A stretch of 64,000 bases of DNA, from NCBI GenBank assembly GCA_963921935.1, contig OY998177.1, positions 7,777,754 to 7,841,753 of the forward strand, read 5' to 3'. This document shows positions 33,141 through 45,409 of this stretch, piece after piece. The stretch comes from Galeruca laticollis (taxonomy: Eukaryota; Arthropoda; Insecta; Coleoptera; Chrysomelidae). The notes beneath the pieces are model-generated. The model saw only the letters and a program-made list of their open reading frames with translations, was not told the DNA's origin and ran no database searches. The translations under genes were made by a program, and so were the position numbers. Each line of letters opens with the position of its first letter. Position 1 is the first letter of the stretch.

Positions 33141-36100
33141 ATGGCTCTCTCCAAATCCGTTAGGTTTCATCAACTGAGCCTCCATCATGCAAAAGCTGCA
33201 ACTGGCGTGCTTAGCATGAGTTTTAGCAGGAACCTATCTGACATCGGGCTAATTCAAGAACCCTGGGCTCACGAAGGACTTATCAAGGGCGTATCCATCA
33301 ATTCATGTAAGTTGATATATTTACAAATACATGACAAACCAAGAGCGGAATTAGTCATCTCAAAAAAACAACTTTATTTCTGTTCCAGAGTTCATCACCA
33401 AAGACCTTGCAACAGCTGAAGTGGAGTTTCTCACCGAAAGGGGTAGAAGGCACATTATAATTGCCTCTGCTTACTTTCCGGGAAAGGAAGACAAACCTCC
33501 ACCAGAGGAAGTCAAAAGCCTCATCAGATGGTGCAATAAAAAGAACAGACATCTTATTCTTGGATGTGATGCTAAATCCCACAACATAGTATGGGGCAGC
33601 ACGGACACGAACAAAGGAGGTGAGTATCTCTTAGAGTATTTGGCTAAATCTAATATAGACATTATTAACAGAGCTAACACACCCACTTTTATCACTGCAA
33701 CTAGAAAAGAGGTGCTTGATATCACCCTAGCTAGTTGCTTTACAACAAATTTAATACAAAACTGGCATGTTTCTGATGAGGTTTCGATATCGGATCACAG
33801 TATGATACCATTCGAGGTCGGGGCTACGCGGGGACAGACCCAGCGTTGTCGAATACCTCAACAAACGAACTGGGGTTCATATAAGGACAAATTTAAGTCG
33901 GATGTTGAAGGCATATTATATACGATTGAAACTGTGGAGGAACTTGAAGTAGCCTCTCAATGTGAATCGCACGATAATTAATTGCTACGAGGAATCTTAT
34001 CCAATCAAAACAAAGGCTGTCAATAGAGATATGCCTTGGTGGAACAATGAACTCAGCAAACTAAAGGTCTTAGCAGGAAAAGCATTTAACAGAGCTAGGA
34101 GAACAGGAAACTGGGAAGACTAGAAAAAGGCTCTAACTGAATATAACAAAGAAGAAGGTCAAAGAGGAAAACTTGTAGGCAATTCTGCGCGAAGGGATTT
34201 CTAACGTAGCCCCAGCAGTGCGCCTTCAAAAAGTCATCGCTAGGGACCACTCTAAAGGTATTGGACTCCTTAAAAAGCCAAACGGAGAGTTCGCCGAAAC
34301 CATAGAGGAAAGCATGAGATGTTTATTAGACGCTCACTTTCCTGGTGCTGCAAATCAAAGCTTCTTGATCAGCAAGAAGCCTAGCGGGAAAAATCTTCAC
34401 CAAGAATAGAATTGAATGGTCAATTAACAGCTTCAAGCCCTACAAATCACCTGGAGAGGATGGCATCTTTCCAGCACTTCTACAACAGTGATCTGATATC
34501 TTAATTCCCCACTTATGCAAGATATTCAAGATAAACTTCATCTTGGGATACATTCCAAAAGGGTGGAGAGAGGTCAGGGTCTGCTTCATTCCCAAGAGTG
34601 ACAAACGTCCTCCAGAGGAACCAAAGTCATATAGACCTTACCTCCTTCTTACTAAAAAGTATGGAAAAAATACTCGACACATACATGAGAAGTGAATATT
34701 TATCAAATGCACCGCTTCACGAGGAACAATTTGCCTACCTTAGATGCCTTACATTGTCTCGTAAGAGGCAATAGCTGCAAAAGAAGTATCGCTATGTGTA
34801 TTCGTAGATATAGAGGGAGCTTTTGATTACACCTGCTGCTGCTGCAACTGCAAAGGGTATCCCACCTTCCATAATCAAATGGATTCAGCCCATGCTAAAT
34901 ACTAGGAAAATAATCACCTACCTCGGACACCAGTCGACTACTATAAAAGCGGTGAAATGTTGTCCTCAAGGAGGAGTGCTACCACCTCTACTGTGGTCAC
35001 TAGTGGTTGACGACCTTCTAACAAAGCTAAAAAGAGAAGGATTTCGTGCTCTTGGCTATGCCGACGATTTAGTTATAGTGGTCAGAGGTAAGCACGACGG
35101 CATCATTGCCGACCGCATGCAATGTGCATTGAACCTCATAACTACCTGGTGTTCGAAGGAAGGACTTTCAGTCAATCCTAATAAAACAACACTTGTTCCA
35201 TTCAGTAACAGGGGGAAGTTAAGTATACGGACTCCAAGCTTGAATGGTACAACCCTGTTTTTTCGGAAGAGGTTGAGTACCTTGGAGTCATCCTTGATAG
35301 GAAACTTACGTGGAACTCACACCTCGCACATATCACCTCAAAAGCAACAAGGGCTCTTTGGGAAAACTTGGGGTCTAAAACCAAAAATGATCTATTGGTC
35401 ATATATAACGGTTGTCAGACCTATCATCACCTATGCTGCGCTTGTATGGTGGATGAAAACAACGCAACAAAGGGCTACAATAGAATTGCAGAAATTGCAG
35501 AGACTCGCATGTTTAGGAATAACGGGTGTAATGAGATCATCCTCTGGCGCGGCCTTGGAGGTAATGCTAGATCTCCCTCCATTACATTCACATGTAAGGA
35601 GGATTGCTCTGCAAAATGCCTATAGGTCAACACAGGCTAAATCTCCAATGCCCGGTGATTTGACAGGACATCTCGAGATACTAAGGGTTGGATCAACCCA
35701 ATCTATGATGATGCTTAGGGATATAATGCCTAATAAACAAGATTTCGAAGTTACTCGAGATGTTATTACTAACGATCGTGAGTTAACACACAACGAAATC
35801 TCAGAAATAACTAAGGGTGCCCTCACATTTTATACTGATGGGTCAAAAACAAACGAAGGAGTAGGAATAGGGGCTACAGGACCTAATTTTAGGTTATCAG
35901 TAGCCCTAGGTAACACTCCCACAATATTCCAAGCGGAAATACTAGCGATAGACTGTGCTCAAGAGTGCCTCAAAAAGCGCCTCAACGCAGCCAGAATATT
36001 TATTGCCTCCGACAGCCAGGCTGCTTTGAAAGCTCTAAGGTCTATAACCTATGAGTCCAAAACAGTCTGGAGCTGCAAACAATCTCTTAAGCTACTGGCT

Positions 36101-36653
36101 AGACAAAACAAACTATCTTTGTTGTGGGTGCCCGGACACAAGGGAATTGCTAGGAATGAGACTGCCGATGGTCTTGCAAAGGAAGGAGCTAGCACTCCTT
36201 TCATCGGACCCGAACCGTTTTGTGGCATTACTAAAAGCCACATTGTGGAAGAAGTCCGGAAATGGGAAAAGGAAGTTAGTGCAGCCTACTGGAAAAAGGT
36301 TCCAGGCCAAAGACGAGCAAAGAAGTTGCAACAACCTTCTGTTCGCTATGTTAAATCGCTCTTAGAGTTTCAGAAGTCTGATCTCAGAGCAATCAATCAC
36401 AGGAATCCTTACGGGACACTGCCCACTCAGATATCACCTCTGCAAGATGGGAAAAGTGGACAGAGGAACATGTAGATTCTGCGACAGTGCAGATGAAACG
36501 GCTGAACATATATTATGCCATTGCGGAGTGCTTGTTCGTCAACGCCATAGGTACCTGGAGCGGTTGTTCTTGAGACCTGACCAGGTAACAAAAATAGTTC
36601 CCAATCGAATAATAGGCTTCCTTAGAAGCCTTGATCTCTGGGACAAAAAATAG
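33141..36653 (+). pseudogene. LINE ORF2: endonuclease, RT, RNase H, Cys/His motif
   Basis: From ATG 33141. The APE-type endonuclease spans about 33141-33830 with HLILGCDAKSHNIVWGS, DITLAS and SISDHSMIPF. RT spans about 34400-35200: the fingers are broken, then CPQGGVLPPLLWSLVVDDLL and GYADDLVI (YADD) follow. RNase H spans about 35820-36200: FYTDGSKT, FQAEILAIDCA, IASDSQAAL and NETADGLAKE, with the D-E-D-D set present. The terminal motif CRFCDSADETAEHILCHC lies near 36470. Lesions: frameshift near 33415, stop at 33979-33981, several breaks at 33980-34820, a compensated out-of-frame stretch at about 35258-35370, and a frame change near 36450. Confidence 0.85.
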
Positions 36654-36890
36654 ATGGAGGGTATACACAAAAGATCTTTTCAGGTCGCAGTGTGGAAAGG
36701 CCAGCTATAGGCCAATCGACCCTTTTATAATCTACAATCTACAATCTCCAGAATAGCCAATTAAATTGACTAGAATGGAGATAAAACAAAACAAGTCTGG
36801 TTATTTGACTAAATCATGTATTAGTGTTGGTTAGTTGTATGTGATTTGGTTTGTTGTAAAAGTAATATTTTTGTGTTATTATTAAATAAC

Positions 36891-38710
36891 ATGGATAGTT
36901 GCAATAGTTGTCCTGCTCCTGAGTTGGCTGCAAAGGTTGGTCGGTAAGTAAGTTTCAACTATCAGTTGATAACTAACAAATAACTAACTGCTGAAAATTA
37001 TATAAACATAACCTCACTTTTTTCCTAACTAAATAAATATCGTTAACTTTTGCGTAATGCGTGTTGTGTATACCTGTGTTTACAACGTGTTTCTATAATT
37101 TCAGAATTATGGACGAAGTGTTCGAATCTTTATTGCCAACAGATGAAGAAGAGTCATCGTTCACTCATACAGAAAGTGCTGTAGAAAAAACTGTAGAACA
37201 GGCTAAAAGCAGTTCTAATTCACTTGATCTTAATATAAATTGTACGGATAGTCTCGCTGTTACTAAATATGTTAGTAGTAACATAATGGCCATGGATATC
37301 GAGCTTGAGGTTGGAACCATTATACCTGGATCCAATACAGCCGTTCATGTTAACAATATGAATGAAATACAGAAAAAGAAGACCCGAGAGAGAATTCGTA
37401 ATCCTGATAGCTGGAAGCAAAATGTTGGGAAAAAGAAAAGAGAAGCCGGACAAGAGATGAAGATATTAAAAGAAACTTGCACGAGAAGAAAATTTAGTTG
37501 CAGTTGTAAATATTAGTCTAGCAAAAAAATTACCGAAGCATTTTGGAAACTATCTGACACCAAAAAAGGTCACTTTTACAGCGAGAATATTAAGACGACT
37601 TTGACTGCCAGGAAAAGAACAAAAAGCGAGCAATCAAGAAAATCGTATTCATTTTTTTTTATTTTAAAGTGGATAATACAATTCATGTGTGCAAGAAGTT
37701 TTTTAAGGAGCCTTGGATATAAGTTCCCAGAAAATTCAATATTTCTTTAAATATGTTCATGACAAACATTCAAGTGCTCCTAGATCCCCTCTTAAAGGAA
37801 AACTTTTTATATGTACAGGAATATTTTTGACAAAGAATTTAATATTGCATTCCACAAACCTAAAAAAGACTTGTGTGAAAAATATATAGAATTTGAAGTT
37901 ACCAACAACAAAACAGAAAATGATATATTAGCTCACGAAAAACATTTAAAGAGAAAGAAAGAGTCTAAAGAAGAACGAGACAAGGATAGAGAAAACAATG
38001 ATCCTCTCACTGCTATAGTCACGTTTAACATGGAAAACGTATTTTGTTTGCCAAAAACTAATATAGTAAGTCAGTTTTATAAACAGAAACTCATATGTTA
38101 TAATTTAACTGCACACTGCAATATAAGTGAAGTAGTATATTGTAGTATCTGGAATGAGGGAATCTGTGGAAGAAGTGATGTGCATTTAGCAAATGCTGTA
38201 ATTAATATTTTAAAGTAACTGGTGAAAGATGATACAGCTATTGAAAAAATAATATTATGGTCGGACAGTTGTGTTCCGCAAAACAAGAATTCCTTTATGT
38301 CGGTAGCACTTCAGAGTTTTTTTGGATGTAGGGAGCAATAATCTGCAAACAATAGAACAACAATTTTCTGAGCCTGGAAGCCTGGAGATGGAAATGTCCA
38401 ACAAATAGATTCAGTACATAGTGTTATAGAAAGACATATAAGAGACCAGAATATCCACAATACATTAAGAATATTACAATCTATTCCACCAGGAAAGTTA
38501 ACATTTATAATACTGCAGATGCAGCCTCAGGATTATCTCAACTATCAAGCTGTAGCTACACAAGTGAAGCACTTGTAGTATAAAAAAAATGAGCCTTTTG
38601 TAGTAAAATATAAAACGTGTCTTCTCGATGAATTTACTGCCGTACGGGTCAATAAGGAACTTACTCTAAGAAAATAAGAAAGTCCCGTTGTAAATTTTAA
38701 AATCATTCCA
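36891..38710 (+). pseudogene. Sola-like transposase, spliced and decayed
   Basis: A plausible start is ATG 36891: exon 1 36891-36943, intron 36944-37104 (GTAAGT...TTTCAG), then exon 2 with DEVFESLLPTDEEE, NPDSWKQNVGKKKREAG and CSCKY. Later blocks in shifting frames are YRNIFDKEFNIAFHKPKKD, EERDKDRENN, TFNMENVFCLPKTN, YNLTAHCN, IWNEGICGRSDVHLANA and LWSDSCVPQNKNS near 38258. I know this set from many uncharacterised insect transposase-like proteins. ENVFCLP and WSDSC probably include catalytic acidic residues of a DDE fold; that is inference. Multiple stops occur after 37516. Confidence 0.7.
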
Positions 38711-39257
38711 AACATTAAAACTTTTATATGCTAACGTTTTCAAAGAGCTTCCATAATTTAGAAGATTCAAGAAGACCAAATAAAAAAGCAAAGTCGTGCT
38801 ATGACTATATCAAGTCTAAATGAGCAGAGTTCTAGTACAAATACACCAAAAATTAATAAAACTAAAAAAGTCACTCAAACACTTAAATTTTAATAGATTT
38901 ATTAGTAATAATTCAGAAATTCAGTTGTTTAGTTTATTTATATTGGAATAATTTTGAGCTATTGTTTTGTCCCATCTCCTTGTATTTTGTTCTATATCCA
39001 GTATTATTTGTCAATATTTCGAAAATAAAGCTTTTTGTTCTATCTCCAAAACAATTTTTCCCAAATTATAGAAAAGTAGGAAGTTTTTAGCGACGATTAG
39101 TTAATGAAGGTTTATAAAAGACTTATGAGCTAATTCTAATTGAAGAAAATATTAAGGTAGGTCAAAAAACAAAAAAGGTATGCATAGTTTGAATTTCAAG
39201 TGTTTTTATTTCAGAACTAAGATTTTGGACATATAACAGACCAATACTCATATGGCG

Positions 39258-39652
39258 ATTATAAGATATGTATCCACAAATATTACTGAAAATAGTCCTT
39301 CGCAGATTCATCCACGAGTCTTTTTTGGGACTTGTTACAGTAAAAAGCCAATTTGGCCACGATATTAGACATTTTAATGGAGAACGAACTGCTTGTAGAC
39401 AAGGCTATGACGGCGCGGTGATTATGAGTGGCATATAGAATGGCATTCCAGCTGAGATATTAAATGTATCGCCTAATGCCTTTTATGTACTATCACTCTG
39501 TAGAAAATTTTCAATAAATAAGGAATTTCTACGATTTTGTTGAAATTTTCTATGTTTTTTTTTGGATAAAGCTTTAAACTGTGGGTGCTTTTGGAAAATG
39601 CCAAAATAACGGTAAAAAATGGACAACTACTCGATGGTCATCGAGACACGAT
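39258..39652 (+). pseudogene. zf-TTF-type hAT transposase, middle part (segment 2 of 3)
   Basis: The frame resumes directly at the ATTA junction (RYVSTNITENS) and includes CRQGYDGAVIMSG and IPAEILNVSPNAFYV, the conserved hAT core block normally read as QxYDGAxxMxG...ARI...P.A.Y. It continues to VGAFGKCQNNGKKWTTTRWSS, the TRWxSR region. One stop lies after IMSGI. It is interrupted at 39653-39660 by the second hAT element. Confidence 0.75.
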
Positions 39653-39660
39653 GCATTAGA

Positions 39661-41657
39661 ACCAGGGTCTCCAACTTTTTCAATGAAGGGCCACATTATA
39701 AAATATTTGACGCAAGGCAGGCCAATAATATTTCCCGAGCCATCCCCCCCATACACTAACGAAGTTTTCAAGTAAGCCCAATGAAAACGCCGGATAATGG
39801 GAAAGCAAATCATTATAATATACTACAATTTTATATCATTCTTAAGATGTAATGATGAAATAAGAAAAACTTAACAATACATGGGTACACAAGTGTAAAT
39901 CTTAAAAATAAAAATACGTGTTTTGTGAGAAGATTGCATGTGTTTGCCACTTGAAATGTCAGTGCATTTAGGGTCAAACTTAGTAGTTCCGATCATTAAA
40001 ATTGATTTCAACTGTTCATCTGATAAGGAAGATCTGTATTTAGATTTAACAAACTTCAATTTTGAAAAAGTCTGCTTACACTTGAAGGTGGATCCAAAAA
40101 GAGAAAACATAGCTCTACATAATTTTTTATGTTCTTAAAGTCTTTTTCCGGGAAAGATTTGTAAAATGGTAGCAGGTTACCTTCTTTGTAGCATTCCCGG
40201 AAATCCTCCTTGAGTGAGTCGTTGGTTGTAAGTTCGATGACTTCAAGTTGAATTTCAGCAGGCATTTTGTCAATGCTGCAATACTTTGCCTCTGCTCAAC
40301 CAACAAACTTCGTTCGCAATGGTAGGGAACATCCGGGTATGCACTGTCGATTTCAGCAAGATAATTTTTAAATTGGTGCTGTTTGAGGGAACTTGATCTA
40401 ATGAGGTTAACTGTTTTGATAACTATATTCATTACTACTGCTACAGCCATGTGTTTACGACACAACTCCTGTTAGTGGATAATACAGTGGAATATCATGG
40501 GTTAAACACTTCCAGCTGTGTTTACAGAACTGTACAGTTTTTGTACCAGACATATTTTTTCCGCCATCTGTAGTAACACCTTCCAGGCATTTAAATCAAG
40601 TCCAAGGTTAGGAATGGTGTCAATTACTTTAGTGAAAATTTGGTCTCCGGTCACATTACTCTCCATAGAGTGAACATCAGCCAACTTTCCTGTTATTTTA
40701 AATTCACTATTCACGCTATGAACAAATAAAAGAACTTGCTCCGAGTCAGTACATCAGTTGATTTATCCAGAACGATTGAGAACCATTCAAAATCTTTGCG
40801 AGAGTCTTTCAGCTGATAAATAACATTATTTCGAAGGTCTTCCGTACGATATGCCACTGTGTTTGCCGACAAACGAATAGCATTGAACAATGAGAATTTA
40901 TCAAGGTAGAATTATTGAACAGTTACCAAGATGCAATCCTTCACCAATTAACCGTCGGTAAAAGGTTTACCAGCTTTAGCCAGGATATGGCTGACTTTGA
41001 AACTTGCTTTTACAGCAGCCTCGTTTTGTTCAGATGGTTGGTAAAAATTTGTCTCTGAGTTGAAATCGAATTTTTTAACGAAGCAATTTTCTTCCCTCGT
41101 AGTTTGCAAGTGAAATTAGAAAATTTGCTTTTGTGTTTTGTATCATAATGTCTACGGATATTAAATTCTTTCAGAACAGCTACAGGTTCGTTGCAAATAA
41201 GAGATAGCGCTTCATTATTATTATCGATCATAAAATAGTCATGTGTCCACTGATTATTAAAAACACGGTACTCAAAATCAACTTTCCTTCTTTTAATGGA
41301 AGCCATTGTCATGAGAAATTGAACAAAATAAACTGTCCTCGAGAAATACGCACTTTGTGAGACGTAAACATCAACCTACACTCGCACTAGTTGTGAATCT
41401 GACTGACACTGGAAAGCAAACAAAGCTATGATGACGGGTACGTTGAAACGATGAGTTATTTTTAGTCCTGCCTTAGGTACAGTTGGGGTATTACCCCAGT
41501 ACAGTCCATGCAAAACACTGACCATCGCTGAAAATGTTTTAAGGGAAATATATTTTCAAATAAAAAAATGTTTTTTCAGTTTGTAAATATTCCGATGGCC
41601 GGTTCAAATCTGCTCGCGGGTCGGATATGGCCCGCAGGCCGTAGGTTGGAGACCCCT
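39661..41657 (-). mobile_element. BED-type hAT transposon, TSD GCATTAGA
   Basis: This 1997-bp element is flanked by the 8-bp duplication GCATTAGA (39653-39660 and 41658-41665). The left end reads ACCAGGGTCTCCAAC and the inverted right end AGGGGTCTCCAAC, fitting hAT termini of the CAGGGGTCTCCAAC type. The 8-bp duplication and the encoded dimerisation domain both identify hAT. Its gene runs on the minus strand. It lies inside the older zf-TTF hAT gene. Confidence 0.93.
39871..41312 (-). pseudogene. hAT transposase (GTF2IRD2/ZBED5-like), broken
   Basis: From 41312 leftward: basic start (ASIKRRKVDFEYRVF), a BED/C2H2-like zinc finger (CNEPVAVLKEFNIRRHYDTKH, the first Cys being LIC), and then a shifted core. 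Frame 40714-40502 has GKLADVHSMESNVTGDQIF; 40465-40127 has RKHMAVAVVMNIVIKTVNLIR and IDSAYPDVPYH. The C-terminal hAT dimerisation domain (40110-39871) has FGSTFKCKQTFSKLKFVKSK and LSDEQLKSIL. At least four frame breaks separate these pieces. Family members act as DNA-transposon transposases and some have been domesticated; this one cannot be functional. Confidence 0.85.
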
Positions 41658-41665
41658 GCATTAGA

Positions 41666-42840
41666 AGCTCTCCATGCGGATATTTCAAAAGCGCTGGCAA
41701 AAATAATTTAAATCTCTACAAATGAAGCCAAGTCTCCAAGAAAAAACTTGAAACAATTTTTCTTACTGAATTTTACTGTCTCGAACCTTACTTTGTGGAA
41801 TCTTCTTATGTTACTTTTTTTAAATGAAACTAACTGTTTCTAGATAATTCCACAGTATATTAAAAAACCGTAAAAACTCTCAGAAATTGACAGAATGAAA
41901 GAATAATAATAATATCTAAGCTTTAATAATTGTAATATCATACCTTCTTCTTTTTTCAATTCATATACACTAAGTCAATGACAAAACAGGTCACTCCATG
42001 GTCTAGCCGTAAATAATAAATTATTGAAGGCATCACATGAAATGTAACTTCTGTCATTATGACGATATAGCAATATCGAAACAGTTGTCAATTTCTTAGA
42101 ATTTTCAACATTTTTTCAATATATTGTGGACTTATCTAGAAACAGAAAAGTGGTTCTTATTGTTTTTCAAAATAAAACAAACAAACAAAAAAATACCTGA
42201 ATATTGTTGCTGAAATGTTTACCACAGCCACTGAAATCATAAATCAAATGAGAAACGAAAGCTGTTATTTTGGGTAGGGAATAGGCAACTACTCCTGAAT
42301 TCGAAAACAAATGGATATCAAGACCAAAAATAGTTTTTGATAATGTGAGAAACCTTTATCAAACAAGTGATGATTGGTTTAAAATAAATGTGTTTTTTTA
42401 AAGGTATAGGTATAATTGCAGCTCAATTAAAAAATCGAAGTCCTGGCCTTTACAAAATTTGCTCTTATTTTCGCGTTTTGTTACCCAACGTTTTACAAGA
42501 TCCTTCTCTTTCTGATTACATCTATTTGTGATTTATGAGATTTTATTTAGTTAAAATATTATTATTCATCTTCCAGTTTTAGTGAAATTGTAATGCCTCT
42601 ACGATTTTTTTGTCCATACATATTTCGGTTGCATCAGCTGAACAGTCTTTGTTCAAGATAATGGTAATTAAAACGTATTAAACGTATATGAGGAATTGTA
42701 TGGCCGATAAAAAATTTACAGCTTTAGCAATTATTTCTATCGCAAATAGGGAAGCTCAAGAATAGGCATTTCTAATATTATTACAAATTTTGCCAATGCA
42801 AAAGCAAGGAGAAAAGATTCTCCTAGTTAATTTGTGAATA
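41666..42840 (+). pseudogene. zf-TTF-type hAT transposase, C-terminal part (segment 3 of 3)
   Basis: Reading resumes after the 8-bp duplication (ALEALHADISKALAKI). Most of the interior is lost to stops. The hATC dimerisation domain is recognisable at about 42640-42830: EQSLFKIMVIKTY, NCMADKKFTALAIISIANRE and ANAKARRKDS-like sequence. The order and spacing fit the C-terminus of the same gene as segments 1 and 2. No hAT terminal repeat was found before the next LTR-like repeat. Confidence 0.7.
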
Positions 42841-42968
42841 TTTGAGGGGTTTCTCTTTTTTGTTGCTCTTGAAGTATTTCCAATATTTTGTTATTTCTGT
42901 TTTATCATATTACGTTAGGAAATATATATTTCATTTTATTACAATTTTGTTACTTGAACAATATATAT

Positions 42969-43390
42969 TGTTTCGAAATCGCACACTCGTGTAGTCCCAG
43001 ATTCCTACTCTGTCCAAGCTATGAGTGAACGTTAAAATATTGGCGAATGCGCAGAGATTTCTCTGAGCTGTTTACAATTATTTTTTTGTGACTAGTCTTA
43101 TCTAGAGACTTCCAGGCAGGTCGTTTGTTTGTGAGGCGCAATCTAGAAGGATCCAGAAGGAAAGGCACTTAATATATAAGAGAGGCTACCTACCAACAGA
43201 AATTAGTTTATAATTTGATATCGTGAGATAAACACTGAACAAGTAAATATATAAATTAAGTCTAAGTTAATAAACAGTAGAGAAGTGTTTATATAAATTA
43301 GTGTGAGTGAATAAATAAATCAAGTGAATAGACATACCGTGTGTAAAAATTTATCCCACCCGTCGTAATGAAAACGTTTAAATAAATAAG
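42969..43390 (+). repeat. LTR-like repeat, copy 2
   Basis: Same orientation and layout as 29882-30370: TGTTTCGAAATC start, TACTCTGTCCAAGC, TTGGCGAATGCGCAGAG, CAATCTAGAAGGATCC, CACTTAATATATAAGAG, AATAAATAAATCAAGTG, TTTATCCCACCCGTCGTAA and AAAACGTTTAAATA. The last ~15 bp are shared by both copies, so the repeat extends slightly past the likely LTR end or includes internal sequence. Confidence 0.6.
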
Positions 43391-43559
43391 TAAAGGAAAC
43401 TATTACTACAAGAAAACCAGCCCGAGCATGAGAATAACAGTATAAAGACAATGAAAAATAAAAATTGAATCGCCGTATTTCGAAACGATGAATTACATTG
43501 TCTATTATTTTTTAACTCAAAAAACACTAAACAAATTTATATAAGTGATATATGAATAA

Positions 43560-45020
43560 TTATTTACTGGGAATCCGCCTAACTGTCGACACTAGAGGAA
43601 GAAACAATAATTGAGTCCATAAGATCATCCACAATACAATATAACTTGAACATTTCATCCTCTTCTTTTATGTTATATGCAACAGAATTTTGCCAGTGAG
43701 TGGTTCAAATATTCTGCAAGCCTTGCACTAGGAGCTCTTTACATTTTTTACTGCTACTTCATTTTCTACTTTAGACCAAATCAATACAATGGAGTTAAAT
43801 TCATAATGATATGGTGGCGGCCTAATTACAATTTCATTATTTTGTCCTGTTATTTCAATGGAACCATATGAATTGAACTCATCTTTATGCTGTCATAATG
43901 TATTAAGTTTCGGTCGAAGCGAACTCATATCAAATTCTATATTCTTGGATTGTAACCATTTTTCCGTATCCTTTTTTGATGAAGATGTTGAGGGAACCCT
44001 TTCTACCCTTCTGCTGTGTTAAGATGCATTGCACATTATAATTACAACACCATCTGGCAATTTTTCAGAAATTCAGAAAACCAGTTTTCAAATAGCGATC
44101 CATTCATATCATCCTGAGAATCTCCAGTTTTCTTACTTGAAAATAATTAGCAATGCAGTTTTAACAAATACATGCTCAGATCAATCATGTAGACAATTCT
44201 TCATGAAAAGCATCTGATATATCTCGAATAGATTCATCATACTATATATTTGAATTTGTGTGACCTTCATATTTCATCAAGGTTATAAATATTAACTTAC
44301 TCTTCCTATTTCTTCGCAAGTATCTAAAAAATGTAATTTTATTAGTACATACCATAAAATAAATAAAGGAGCTTTCATTTCATATAAAAAAGTGGCATAC
44401 TAAAATTGATACCTTTCATAACTTTATGTAATGATGAACGAGATATTTGTGGCAAATCTGAGCATTTTTTATTTCAGTTGCAATTGTATTCAAAGTTGGG
44501 ATCATTTTTAAAAAAGAAACAGTGAAAGAGACGACGAATTATACTTTAATTTGTGTCGTCGACGGTTTTAACAATTCCATTACGACCTCCACGATGGTTA
44601 GAAAAGACAATTATTCCAATGTTTCCATATTCTCTGATAGTACGATACACAGTTGATTTAGCAACTTCAACTCCTAAAAAGTAAAATTTGTAGACGTTAA
44701 TTTCACACAAAAGTGATATTATCAATAACTTACACTTCTTTTCTACTATTTTGAACATAATGGCATTCACCTTTGTCTCTGATTCATCATTTGAGATTTG
44801 TTTATCCAGATTCACAATGTTTTGCTTCTTGCTTCTCTTTGAATGAGAATGAGAAGTGGCATAAGCTAAAACTCATCTTTTTTGGGAGCCACTGAGAAAG
44901 TCTGCTAGTACTTGGAATAGTATTTGAATCCATTTGCAAATTAGTCCTGACACTGTTTTTATATTTTAATAAAACAATAACAACAAACCACGAACGCAAA
45001 AAACAAAATGGACGCAAACA
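43560..45020 (-). pseudogene. Tc1/mariner-superfamily (DDE_3) transposase, decayed
   Basis: From ATG 44931-44933 leftward: DSNTIPSTSRLSQW; a helix-turn-helix region in two parts around an intron-like gap (KVNAIMFKIVEKKCK, then GVEVAKSTVYRTIREYGNIG); LPQISRSSLH; EGHTNSN; EELST; and KTGDSQDDMNGSLFENWFSE. Next comes the second catalytic block, normally MDNASYHSR, here with Cys (TGC near 44031) for Asp, then VERVPSTSSSKKDTEKWLQ and PPYHYEFNSIVLIWSKVE (normally PPYHCxYNPIELIWAxVK). Stops and shifts abound. A second copy lies at 27125-28660. Confidence 0.7.
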
Positions 45021-45337
<317 letters not shown>

Positions 45338-45409
45338 GTGCGGGATACTTTCTTTGACCTTTTATAGTATATATACATATATCTGAAGTTTTCATTGGTT
45401 TTAGGTCGT

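Larger units (their letters stand above)
31658..36743 (+). mobile_element. I/LOA-type LINE, near full length, TSD ATCTCCAGAAT
   Basis: The 5086-bp non-LTR retrotransposon is flanked by the 11-bp duplication ATCTCCAGAAT (31647-31657 and 36744-36754). It has a G/C-rich 5' UTR (31658-32071), ORF1, ORF2 with endonuclease, RT, RNase H and a Cys/His motif, and a 3' end of TACAATCT repeats rather than poly(A). RNase H with no LTRs points to the I or LOA groups. Stops and shifts in both ORFs inactivate it. A truncated relative lies at 21633-21755. Confidence 0.9.
31439..39257 (+). mobile_element. Sola-like DNA transposon with TSD ATTA, carrying a nested LINE
   Basis: The left end CGTCATATGAGTATTGG and inverted right end CGCCATATGAGTATTGG begin a terminal inverted repeat of about 32 bp (31439-31470 and 39226-39257) with four or five mismatches. 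ATTA flanks both sides (31435-31438, 39258-39261). Joining the flanks restores a plausible hAT reading (VIIRYVSTN), which independently supports the boundaries. A 4-bp target duplication is known for the Sola superfamily; I infer Sola from that and from the transposase type without a search. Without the LINE the element is about 2.7 kb. Confidence 0.75.
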
